This document shows, one piece after another, positions 40,301 through 47,163 of a stretch of 55,590 bases of DNA. Location of the stretch: positions 1-55,590 of the IMG/VR virus record IMGVR_UViG_3300027114_000004, one strand, 5' to 3'. Each line of letters starts with the position of its first letter. Positions within the stretch are counted from its first letter, which is position 1. The stretch comes from a virus. The position numbers and the translations under genes were made by a program. The notes under the pieces were generated by a model. The model did no database searches and was not told the DNA's origin. It worked only from the letters and a program-made list of their open reading frames with translations.

Positions 40301-42826
40301 GATCAATACGTAAAGGTTTGGAATAATACCGGAGACGATATTCTATCTGGTCGCGTTGTTCGTGTTACTGGCGGACACGCATCAACAACGTTAACAGTAG
40401 CCTTAGCAGACGCAACATCTGAAGCCAATTCTTCAGCTACAGTTGGTGTTGCCGCAGAACTTCTTCCCGATGGTGGATCTGGATATGTAATTACCAGCGG
40501 ATTACTTCGCGGTATTAATACAAATCTTCTTGTAAACGGAATAAACCCACAAGAAGGTAACGCTATCTGGCTTGATACCACAACAGGTGAGATGACGGTT
40601 GACAGACCCGCTGCACCAAACCACGGTGTCTTTATGGGTTGGCTTATTAAGAAAGCGTCTGGAACGTCTGGTGAAATCTATGTTAAGGTTATCAACGGAC
40701 ATGAACTAGATGAAATTCACGACGTTAGTATTACAACACCAACCAATGGACAGGTACTAAAATATAATGGTACGCTTTGGGTAAACTCTGATTTACCAAC
40801 ACACACTCACGCAGCTGGTGACATTACTTCTGGAACCATAGCTACAGCGAGACTGGGGAGCGGTACCGCTGATAATACAACTTTCTTAAGAGGTGATAAT
40901 ACTTGGCAAACCGTATCGGGTGGTACTACAAATCTAGATGGCCTTACAGACGTTGTTATAACTTCTCCCATAAGTGGTGATATATTAAGATATAATGGAA
41001 CTGTTTGGGCAAACGCAACTAATACTGTAGCTAACATTAATGAATTCCAATCTCCGGTTAATGGTACAGTATTAGCAGTTAGTAGTGGTTCGTGGACTGC
41101 AACAACCCTAGAGTCTGTGTGTACGATTACACCGCTTACCATAAACAGTCTCGCGCGATCAACAAACGCTGGTCGGTTTCTTTTAACAAGTCTATTAACC
41201 TCTGCTGGCGATGCGACATCAGAAGTTGTTTATGGTAACTTTATTGATACAGCAACTATTGATGCCACCTTTGAAGATCGTTCGGTCGGTTCTCCTGCAG
41301 CGGTAGCTAAATGGAAATTCGATGTAAAGGATTCATCCATTACAACAACAAAGCTTGGTGGAGATATTACACCAGCTGGTAAGGCATTATTAGATGATAC
41401 TGACGCAGCAGCGCAAAGAGCCACCCTTGAATTGGGAACAGCAGCAACAGCTAATACAAGTGCTTTTGCCGCTGCCTCGCACACTCACGCCATTGCAGAC
41501 GTTACGGGTTTACAGACAGCTTTAGACGGTAAGGCTTCTACAACCCACACTCACGCAGCTGGTGACATTACTTCGGGAACAATAGCTACAGCTAGACTTG
41601 GTAGCGGTACAGCCGATAACACAACCTTCCTACGTGGAGACAACACTTGGCAAACGGTATCTGGAGGGGCAACAAATCTAGACGGTCTTACAGACGTTAC
41701 CATAACGTCAGCTGCTTCAAATAATCTATTAAGTTACAACGGATCTGCTTGGATTAATAGAGCGGTAGCGGATGCGCTACCGGATGGATCGGTTGGTGTT
41801 GGAAAACTTTCACAAGGCTTAGCAACCAGCGGTCAAGTATTGGCTTGGAATAACATAGCCGGAAGCTGGGCTCCAGCTGATCCTAGCGGTGGCAGCACAA
41901 CCCCACAAGGTAGTGATGGCTCTATTCAATACAATAGCGCAGGAGGATTTGAAGGTGCAACATATGCCTCTATTTCCCCAGCTGGAAATATTCAACTCGC
42001 TAATTCCACAGAATCAAACGGCGTAGCTAGCACGGCTATTCTAACCTCGCAAGATTTAGCTGGTAGACCAATGCTTTCCATGATTAGTGGAAACAATTGT
42101 CCTATTATAAATCTGCAAACATGTATTGCAAGAAACCGTATTGGCTGGATTATAGCTAACGGTAATACTGGTTATCATTCAATGGGACTTGCTTCTTCGG
42201 TCGTTGGAACGGGTGCGGCAGGAACAATCGCTGATAGTAGCAATTTAGCAAGAGTTGTAAGAGTTGTACAGCCATCAGCAGCTGCAATATCCTCATTTGG
42301 TAATTTTAGAATAACAACACTTGCAGCTATGCGAGGAACTGTTGCCGAATCTGGTGGTGGTCACATCATTTATAAATTCGGTAGATCGGATGCCCTTAGT
42401 AGCTGTTCGGAATATCACGGACTTACAACAACGACAGCAGCACCAGCAGCAGCACAAGTCGATCCGTCCGCAGCAAGTTCATTTTCACACAAATTTGGTA
42501 TAGGTTTACGAACTACTGATACAAACTATCAGTTAATGCACTGCACAAACACTGCTGCAGCTACTGTTGTTGATACAGGAATAGCTGCAGTTCAAAACGT
42601 TGCATATACGCTGGAGTTATTCTGGCCTCCAAACCCATCCACAACAATGTATTGGAAACTTACGAGAGATGATACCGGAGCATCGGCTACTGGTAGCGCA
42701 ACATCTAACTTACCGTCAGCCGGTACCGCGCTTGGTTTTTCAAGCTCAAGGTGTACTGCAGAAAATACAACAGCAGTATCACTTAATGTTATTTCTTACT
42801 ATCACGAAAGAATAGGAAACAAATAA
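37310..42826 (+). CDS. Giant modular tail fibre protein (1838 aa)
   Basis: The N-terminus holds two units of the 'RRDTYTNWQ ... LGEITYDRTNAEIRVGDG' type (the second at about residue 104), known from the base of many phage fibres. Two long homologous modules follow (38261-39100 and 39125-39950), each ending in a 'QVL-x-WNGT-x-W' unit. That unit recurs about nine times, for example GQILQFNGSVWVN and GQVLKYNGTLWVN. Two near-identical THAAGDITSGT blocks lie at 40802-40954 and 41546-41698. The last 300 residues, after QGSDGSIQYN, are a distinct beta-rich tip, probably the receptor-binding domain. The ribosome site is AAGGATAATAC. Confidence 0.88.
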   Translation: MNDLIRIRRDTYTNWQSANPVLPLGEITYDRTNAEIRVGDGTSNWLDLPTIGSASLADGDKGDIVVSAGGTTWSLSSAVAADIAAKLEASDLNLGTSTTPATTPLQIRRGATLSWTGVILAAGEIGFDSLLNEIRIGDGITDWDNLDPVGLNKLQNLSLEQIGDVEVTNLNPGDFLSHDGTNWVNTPITFPAVDLDDLTSVTLTSPTLGQILQFNGSVWVNAAAPTSGGSGVTLGVKNNITVVGENDWQITANSIETAMIKNANVTAAKLGGTGITVAGKELLNIAVAANDQILVYNEGEVRWDPTDLNTAVGGPALNAVAQITNVPNGVLGISNEAVVDPSFLGYGHLTTERQVLSNTSWIPEDLYKNPNTETVAYTDGKTAGNWTTLTTTGAVQFNSPGQTAIISAKATTVNSTGQLKLLETRKLLDTSIKLTSRVRVRGTAVSPNTNYVVGFYTTTGNTKRFAAVGIRPGQTTWHVIEKPVSSEPESVYDSGISALEWVNIDISVKNGLITCLVNETVVAILTAANFGTTQYNIGCSVFCEASTTPQPELEVDYLRCYIEEQPTISTRLLEQSNATTGEVLNWNGTSWEPTDVSQTVIPATLDAVFETKDIANGLLGISNNSLVDPTFLGKSYLTNTQQVLTNTGWIPSSLYTNTNTQTVAYSDGTDVGSWSIPTLTSGSVTFNPTGIIAAYAATADSTASVKLPTIQRITDTATDFTARVRVRGASITPNTSYVIGFFSLTPSTKLYAAVVAKDVSTWKVISKPSATATETNTTVSVLGWTDIRITTNNNQIKFYINGTLITTVNASDFIGVSLNLGCAVYCESAVSPQPELEFSSLQTNVMVLPNISPRIIEQDGATSGQVLSWNGTKWTPETVTTGPGGATTLSDLTDVTITTPTQGHFLWYDAGEWKNNFLTLDKAFDVDAFTGLANEQVLAYDANTSLWQNKNKITLDRLSFNFTPSPFSVVEGQIFYGQTEQAIVTTLNGNVKAKIGLDQYVKVWNNTGDDILSGRVVRVTGGHASTTLTVALADATSEANSSATVGVAAELLPDGGSGYVITSGLLRGINTNLLVNGINPQEGNAIWLDTTTGEMTVDRPAAPNHGVFMGWLIKKASGTSGEIYVKVINGHELDEIHDVSITTPTNGQVLKYNGTLWVNSDLPTHTHAAGDITSGTIATARLGSGTADNTTFLRGDNTWQTVSGGTTNLDGLTDVVITSPISGDILRYNGTVWANATNTVANINEFQSPVNGTVLAVSSGSWTATTLESVCTITPLTINSLARSTNAGRFLLTSLLTSAGDATSEVVYGNFIDTATIDATFEDRSVGSPAAVAKWKFDVKDSSITTTKLGGDITPAGKALLDDTDAAAQRATLELGTAATANTSAFAAASHTHAIADVTGLQTALDGKASTTHTHAAGDITSGTIATARLGSGTADNTTFLRGDNTWQTVSGGATNLDGLTDVTITSAASNNLLSYNGSAWINRAVADALPDGSVGVGKLSQGLATSGQVLAWNNIAGSWAPADPSGGSTTPQGSDGSIQYNSAGGFEGATYASISPAGNIQLANSTESNGVASTAILTSQDLAGRPMLSMISGNNCPIINLQTCIARNRIGWIIANGNTGYHSMGLASSVVGTGAAGTIADSSNLARVVRVVQPSAAAISSFGNFRITTLAAMRGTVAESGGGHIIYKFGRSDALSSCSEYHGLTTTTAAPAAAQVDPSAASSFSHKFGIGLRTTDTNYQLMHCTNTAAATVVDTGIAAVQNVAYTLELFWPPNPSTTMYWKLTRDDTGASATGSATSNLPSAGTALGFSSSRCTAENTTAVSLNVISYYHERIGNK
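40802..40954 (+). repeat. Fibre gene direct repeat, copy 1
   Basis: The 153-nt block encodes THTHAAGDITSGTIATARLG and the following DNTTFLRGDNTWQTVSG. It matches 41546-41698 with the same reading frame and mostly silent differences. The two copies are 744 nt apart. Confidence 0.85.
41546..41698 (+). repeat. Fibre gene direct repeat, copy 2
   Basis: This is the second copy of the block at 40802-40954; see there. Differences from copy 1 are largely at third codon positions, which implies selection to keep the protein while the DNA drifts. Confidence 0.85.
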
Positions 42827-42827
42827 A

Positions 42828-42959
42828 ATGATTTTAGCTTCATTCGAATCGTTACTTGGCAGCATCTGGTTTGCTGGTCTTGCTTTAGTTGTCGGCTACA
42901 TTGCCGCACACATTGTTCCAATCTCAAGTCTTACAGACCTCTTTAAGAAAGGTAAGTAA
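42828..42959 (+). CDS. Small membrane protein (43 aa)
   Basis: It starts 2 nt after the fibre stop. The product has one hydrophobic helix (SIWFAGLALVVGYIAAHIV) and a short basic C-terminus (LFKKGK). A single-helix holin or accessory peptide is possible, given the position between fibre and terminase genes where T7 keeps lysis genes. There is no sequence proof. Confidence 0.5.
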   Translation: MILASFESLLGSIWFAGLALVVGYIAAHIVPISSLTDLFKKGK

Positions 42960-42960
42960 T

Positions 42961-43068
42961 ATGCCAAAGGTAGGAAAGAAAGAATTCCCATATACTGCTA
43001 AGGGTATGGCAATGGCTAAGGCCGCTGCTAAGAAGAAGCCTATGAAAAAGGCACCAAAGAAGAAGTAA
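42961..43068 (+). CDS. Tiny lysine-rich protein, MPKVGKKEFPYT type (35 aa)
   Basis: The ATG is 2 nt after the previous stop. MPKVGKKEFPYTAKGMAMAK followed by a lysine-rich tail matches a small basic protein seen near the terminase genes of many aquatic phages; its role is unknown. Fourteen of 35 residues are lysine. It is coupled by TAATG to the next basic protein. Confidence 0.6.
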   Translation: MPKVGKKEFPYTAKGMAMAKAAAKKKPMKKAPKKK

Positions 43069-43184
43069 TGAAGAAAACCCACTCAATGAAGTCCGAATTT
43101 AAGAAGCATGGAAAGAAGCACGAAAAGGCAGAATCCAAGGCTTTTGAAAAGAAGGAAAAGAAGGTTTACAAGAAGAAGAAGTAA
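43068..43184 (+). CDS. Tiny lysine-rich protein (38 aa)
   Basis: It starts in a TAATG overlap and consists largely of K, E and H (KSEFKKHGKKHEKAES; KKEKKVYKKKK). It ends in a TAATG overlap with the next basic protein. Binding to nucleic acid is plausible from composition alone. Confidence 0.55.
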   Translation: MKKTHSMKSEFKKHGKKHEKAESKAFEKKEKKVYKKKK

Positions 43185-43519
43185 TGCCAAAGAAACCATC
43201 AGTCTCCATGACCAAGAAGGATAAGAATCCAAAGGGCGGTCTTACCCAAGCTGGTCGAAACAAATATAACAGAGCAACTGGATCAAACCTGAAGGCACCT
43301 GTTGGCCGTTCGCCAAAAACACCAGAGGAAATGCGTAGACAGGGTTCATTCTTAGTTAGAATGGGTTCTGCAGCTGGACCACTAAAGGATGAGAAGGGAC
43401 GTAAGACCCGACTCAAGCTAAGCCTAGAGGCATGGAATCACTATGGTGATAAAGCTTCTGCGGTTTCAAAGGGTCGCCGCCTTCTTGAGCGATACCAGAA
43501 CAAAAAGAAAAAGAAGTGA
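43184..43519 (+). CDS. Basic phage protein, GGLTQAGRNKYNRATGSNLK type (111 aa)
   Basis: The protein contains GGLTQAGRNKYNRATGSNLK near residue 19 and then RQGSFLVRMGSAAGPLKDEKG, TRLKLSLEAWNHYG and a poly-lysine end. These blocks define a conserved basic phage protein of unknown function (I believe DUF6321, not checked). It lies in the packaging region with two other lysine-rich proteins and the terminase genes, so DNA condensation or packaging is a fair guess. Confidence 0.68.
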   Translation: MPKKPSVSMTKKDKNPKGGLTQAGRNKYNRATGSNLKAPVGRSPKTPEEMRRQGSFLVRMGSAAGPLKDEKGRKTRLKLSLEAWNHYGDKASAVSKGRRLLERYQNKKKKK

Positions 43520-43522
43520 CAC

Positions 43523-43723
43523 ATGGACAAGGGAATCAACACACTAAAGGATCTTCTCATTGATTGTCTGATTGAAGATCTTAGCGATCCCGATAAGCGA
43601 TCACCTGGACTATATCAAGTAGTCGCACGGGTAGTTGCAGATAATAAATCAGACACAATTCCAGCCGTCAGGGCTGAAACCTTAGAGGGACTATCTCCCT
43701 TTAAGCTCAAGAAACAAGCCTAG
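43523..43723 (+). CDS. Probable small terminase subunit (T7 gp18-like, 66 aa)
   Basis: The protein reads LKDLLIDCLIEDLSDPDKRS, then PGLYQVVARVVADNK, then a C-terminal LEGLSPFKLK. Marine T7-like DNA maturase A proteins share the 'helix, YQVVRKVLADN, LPF' layout, and the gene directly precedes the large terminase. It is shorter than T7 gp18 (89 aa). It would recognise DNA concatemers for packaging. Confidence 0.6.
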   Translation: MDKGINTLKDLLIDCLIEDLSDPDKRSPGLYQVVARVVADNKSDTIPAVRAETLEGLSPFKLKKQA

Positions 43724-43884
43724 TCCGCATAGACAGCGCAAGCTGGGACTAGTCTATATTGGCCGCACCCGCTATGATAGGCTGGTGTATTATGGCCGCT
43801 CTACCGGGCAATCAATTGCGCCGGGAATTTCGCTACGGGAGGGTAGATCGGTAGGTCTACCCTCCTATTTGAAAGGAGGTACTC
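43720..43884 (+). ncRNA. Structured noncoding stretch between terminase subunit genes
   Basis: Two hairpins are visible. CTAGTCC (43720-43726) pairs with GGACTAG (43746-43752), enclosing CAGC-GCAA-GCTG, a 4-bp stem with a GNRA loop. GGAGGGTAGA (43838-43847) pairs perfectly with TCTACCCTCC (43856-43865). Between them are two copies of TGGCCGC and a GC-rich segment. CCTCCT at 43861-43866 can instead pair with AGGAGG of the terL ribosome site (43874-43879). No ORF is present. It may be an RNA switch, a packaging signal or both. Confidence 0.5.
43872..43880 (+). promoter_or_regulatory. Consensus ribosome site of the large terminase gene
   Basis: AAAGGAGGT matches the bacterial anti-Shine-Dalgarno sequence perfectly and lies 4 nt before ATG 43885. 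It can be masked by CCTCCT at 43861-43866, which otherwise forms the upstream hairpin. Confidence 0.7.
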
Positions 43885-45555
43885 ATGCAAGTACCAGATG
43901 AAGTCTTAGAAGACTTTCGAAATCATTGCTTCTTTTGTATGAAGTACCTAGGACTTGGTGAGCCAAGCCCACTTCAGTATGCAATCGCTGAGTGTGTACA
44001 GAATGGTCCCAAGGATATGCAGCTCCAAGCTGGTCGTGGTGCTGGCAAGTCAACCATCGTTGCTATGTATGCTTCGTGGTTATTGTTAAATAACCCAAAC
44101 ACAACAATCATGGTCTTGTCTGCAACTCAAGACAAGGCCATCAAGTTTATTTCTCAGGTTCGTCAGATCCTGAGTTTAGTCCCCTATATGCAACACCTAC
44201 TTCCAAAGGAACATGATAAAGACTCAGCCTTTGGTTTTAATGTTGGTATTCGGGATAAGGTTGGTCAGGACTTGTCTTGTTATGCCAAGGGTATCACAGG
44301 ACAAATTACAGGTAGCCACGCAGATTATGTGTTGGCTGACGATATTGAGATTGAGAAGAACTCCGACAGTCCTCAAGCTCGACAGAAGTTGTTAGACAAG
44401 TTAACAGAATTGGAACAGATTAGAAACCCAGTTCCATACGGTAGGATTGTATTCTTGGGTACATATCAAAGTACGGATTCAATCTATCTACGTCTACCCT
44501 ATGAGATTGTAAAGTTTCCTGCTGTCATCCCAGATCCAGAAATTGAGTCTCAGTGGTTACACTGTCACGAATACATCTCTGATCTTGAGGGACAACCCGG
44601 AGATACAGTAGATCCAATGCGCTTTCCTCAGCACATTCTAGAGGAGCGTCTAGCTAAGATTGGACCACGGCAGTTTGCTTTGCACTACTTGCTTGACCCA
44701 TCCCTTAGCGATGCCAGCAAGCATCCTCTAAAGCTTGAGGATCTTGTTGTCATGGATGTATCTCCAGAGGTGTTCCCAGAGAAGGTCGTGTGGGCAAGAA
44801 ACAAGCCACTAGATATTCCTAGCTATGGCTTGAATGGAGATCTCTTGTATGGCCCCATGTGGGCATCTGCTACGATGACCAAGTATGTTGATACCAGATT
44901 GTGTATCGACCCCTCTGGTCGTGGCGCAGACGAAACAGCTTACTGTGTGGCATCCTTCGTGAATGGATACATTGTCATCCACGAACTGGATGGTCTACCC
45001 GGTGGCTATGATGATATTACTTTGGGTCGAATTGCAAAGATTGCAAATCAATATCAAGTATCAACCATCATGGTCGAAGCAAACTACGGAGACGGTATGT
45101 TTACGTCATTGCTTAGACCTATTGTATATGGAATCTGTGGTCGTGTTGCGATTGAAGAGTTCAAGGTATCGGGAGCCAAAGAGAAAAGAATCCTAGATAC
45201 ACTAGAGCCTGTAATGTCTCAACACCGATTGATCTTTGATACCGAAGCTATTCGATCAAAGGAAACACAAATCCAAATCTCAAGAATGCAAAATAAGCGG
45301 GGAGCGTTAAAGCACGATGACCGTGTTGACGTTCTCGCCAGTATTGTAAAACTCTGGGTAGATAATCTGGTAATCACACCGGATGAGATTATCCAAAGAA
45401 ACGTAGACAGAGAACACCGTGATACTGTCAAGGAATGGCTCAGCAATAAGCGTATTGTTGGTCTATTAGGCGAGAAGTATCGTGGTATCGTTGAAGCACA
45501 AGAGCGTGTCAATAAACGACATGGCTCTATAATTGATAATTTCTACAGGAGATAA
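43885..45555 (+). CDS. Terminase large subunit (T7 gp19-like)
   Basis: This 556-residue ATPase-nuclease packages DNA. Walker A is GRGAGKST near residues 50-57, Walker B is VLADDIEIEK, the coupling element follows (VFLGTYQS), and the nuclease domain has CIDPSGRGADETAY near residue 342 with MVEANYGDGMF and DDRVDVLAS as later metal ligands. The size and order fit T7 gp19 (586 aa). The gene is separated from the small subunit by a structured leader. Confidence 0.95.
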   Translation: MQVPDEVLEDFRNHCFFCMKYLGLGEPSPLQYAIAECVQNGPKDMQLQAGRGAGKSTIVAMYASWLLLNNPNTTIMVLSATQDKAIKFISQVRQILSLVPYMQHLLPKEHDKDSAFGFNVGIRDKVGQDLSCYAKGITGQITGSHADYVLADDIEIEKNSDSPQARQKLLDKLTELEQIRNPVPYGRIVFLGTYQSTDSIYLRLPYEIVKFPAVIPDPEIESQWLHCHEYISDLEGQPGDTVDPMRFPQHILEERLAKIGPRQFALHYLLDPSLSDASKHPLKLEDLVVMDVSPEVFPEKVVWARNKPLDIPSYGLNGDLLYGPMWASATMTKYVDTRLCIDPSGRGADETAYCVASFVNGYIVIHELDGLPGGYDDITLGRIAKIANQYQVSTIMVEANYGDGMFTSLLRPIVYGICGRVAIEEFKVSGAKEKRILDTLEPVMSQHRLIFDTEAIRSKETQIQISRMQNKRGALKHDDRVDVLASIVKLWVDNLVITPDEIIQRNVDREHRDTVKEWLSNKRIVGLLGEKYRGIVEAQERVNKRHGSIIDNFYRR

Positions 45556-45556
45556 T

Positions 45557-46195
45557 ATGCCTCCATTTACGGCAGCAATCGTCGGTGGTCTAGCCGCTGG
45601 ATCTGGAATCTTAAGCGGAATGAGCGGAGCTTCTCAAGCAAACGCTCAGGCTATGGCCCAGCAGATGCAACAAGACCAACAGAACTTTCAGAATCGTTGG
45701 GCTAATGAATCACAAAACAGAAACATTCTCAGACAATGGCAAGCTCAGTACCACACGAATAGAGCATTAGAACGCTCGTCATTACAACAAGCTGTGGCAG
45801 CTCAGTACTATGGAACCAAATCATATCAGAATGCCACGTCAGAGCTTAGCAAGCAAACCCGTCAGGTTACAGATCAGGCATTAGCTTCTGCATCCTCTAG
45901 TGGTATTTCGTTAAACTCTGCTTCTGTTCGGGCAACCCTCAGACAAGCGGCAACGGAAGCTCAGAAGATGTCCAAGAATATGCGAGTTAATTATATGAAC
46001 ACAATGCAAGATATTTCTACACAACGAGAGAACATCTTGGGCCAAAGAAACCTAGCTGCTCCAGAGCAGATGGCTTTCTTAAACACTACGGGCGGTATTG
46101 TTAATTCGTCCTCAAACATTATGGCAACTGGCTTGGCTACTGGACTTATGTCTGGTCTATCTGCTGGTATTGGTGCATACAGGGCGGGATCATAA
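45557..46195 (+). CDS. Internal virion protein B (T7 gp14-like)
   Basis: The ATG at 45557 follows AGGAGATAAT. The protein (212 aa; T7 gp14 is 196) has a glycine-rich hydrophobic N-terminus (AAIVGGLAAGSGILSGMSG), a long Q/A-rich helix (AQAMAQQMQQDQQNF) and a second hydrophobic stretch (ATGLATGLMSGLSAGIGAY). T7 gp14 is ejected first and forms the outer-membrane pore of the DNA channel; the same role is expected here. Confidence 0.82.
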   Translation: MPPFTAAIVGGLAAGSGILSGMSGASQANAQAMAQQMQQDQQNFQNRWANESQNRNILRQWQAQYHTNRALERSSLQQAVAAQYYGTKSYQNATSELSKQTRQVTDQALASASSSGISLNSASVRATLRQAATEAQKMSKNMRVNYMNTMQDISTQRENILGQRNLAAPEQMAFLNTTGGIVNSSSNIMATGLATGLMSGLSAGIGAYRAGS

Positions 46196-47163
46196 TGCTT
46201 AATCAAAACAAACTACAGAAGCTTTTTGAAATCGCTACTGGTCAACAACCAGAAACGCAACGTCTTACAGCTGCAAAGAAGAAGACCAATACACTAGATC
46301 GTGTAAAGAAGCGTAAGGATATCTTTAAGTCTATCTATACCGATCCGTTTGATGCCTTCGAAAAGTGGTACCAAGACTCTCTTAAAGATGTATCTTCAGA
46401 TAACGCAGATGAGTTTTGGTCTGAAGCTGAGCAGGAGTTTCCCGGCAGTCCCGATCAAGCTAAGGATTGGTTACGGTCTCAAGTTAAGAAGCCAACCGAT
46501 CCAGCTGCACGGGAATCGTCTTTGCGAAACACAATGACCAAGGCACCGTCGTGGTTAAACCAAGAGCTATCTCCAGAGTTAGCAAACACAGAACAAGAAG
46601 TAACGTCACAAAATCTCAGCAAGTCACAGCTTGCATATCGCAAGGTTCTTGAAAATAAGCTTCAAGCTTTTAAGTTTGATCAATTAGATCCAGACGTGCC
46701 AGCTGAGATTCACGTAGATGACATGATTAAGTTAGAGCTTATGGGCCTACTTGATGGTGCATCAATCATTGAGGGACGCTTTGCAACAACAAATAGAGAT
46801 GGCTCTATTCAACCAGCATTTGCTTTAAGCAATTCTACTGAAGCTAATGGTGTTGGTCTTGGTCCAGAAACAGAAATCATTACAAAGATGGCTAAGCCAT
46901 TATTTGAAAAAGCTGTGATTGAAGGTTTGGATACTGGAATTGCAACACAGGAAATGAACAACAGAGCGGTAACGGGTGCTGGCCTACAGATGCTACCAAA
47001 CATGGATGTATCTGAGTGGTCAACAATCTTAGGCGCAATGCCAAAGCAAGATATTCCAGCTGCTGTTCAACAGGGCTTTAACAGACGGGCTGAGATAGAT
47101 CCCTTTGCCTCTGGTGAAGAGATGCTAGCTGATTCCCTATCTATAGAGGACTTACTTAGATGA
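46195..47163 (+). CDS. Probable internal virion protein (322 aa)
   Basis: It starts in a TAATG overlap with the gp14-like gene and ends overlapping the next ejection protein (ATGA). The sequence is helical and charged, with FDAFEKWYQDSLKDV, DEFWSEAEQEFPGSPDQ and IHVDDMIKLELMGLL. T7 has no separate gene between 14 and 15. It probably belongs to the core or ejection apparatus by position; no domain is recognised. Confidence 0.6.
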   Translation: MLNQNKLQKLFEIATGQQPETQRLTAAKKKTNTLDRVKKRKDIFKSIYTDPFDAFEKWYQDSLKDVSSDNADEFWSEAEQEFPGSPDQAKDWLRSQVKKPTDPAARESSLRNTMTKAPSWLNQELSPELANTEQEVTSQNLSKSQLAYRKVLENKLQAFKFDQLDPDVPAEIHVDDMIKLELMGLLDGASIIEGRFATTNRDGSIQPAFALSNSTEANGVGLGPETEIITKMAKPLFEKAVIEGLDTGIATQEMNNRAVTGAGLQMLPNMDVSEWSTILGAMPKQDIPAAVQQGFNRRAEIDPFASGEEMLADSLSIEDLLR

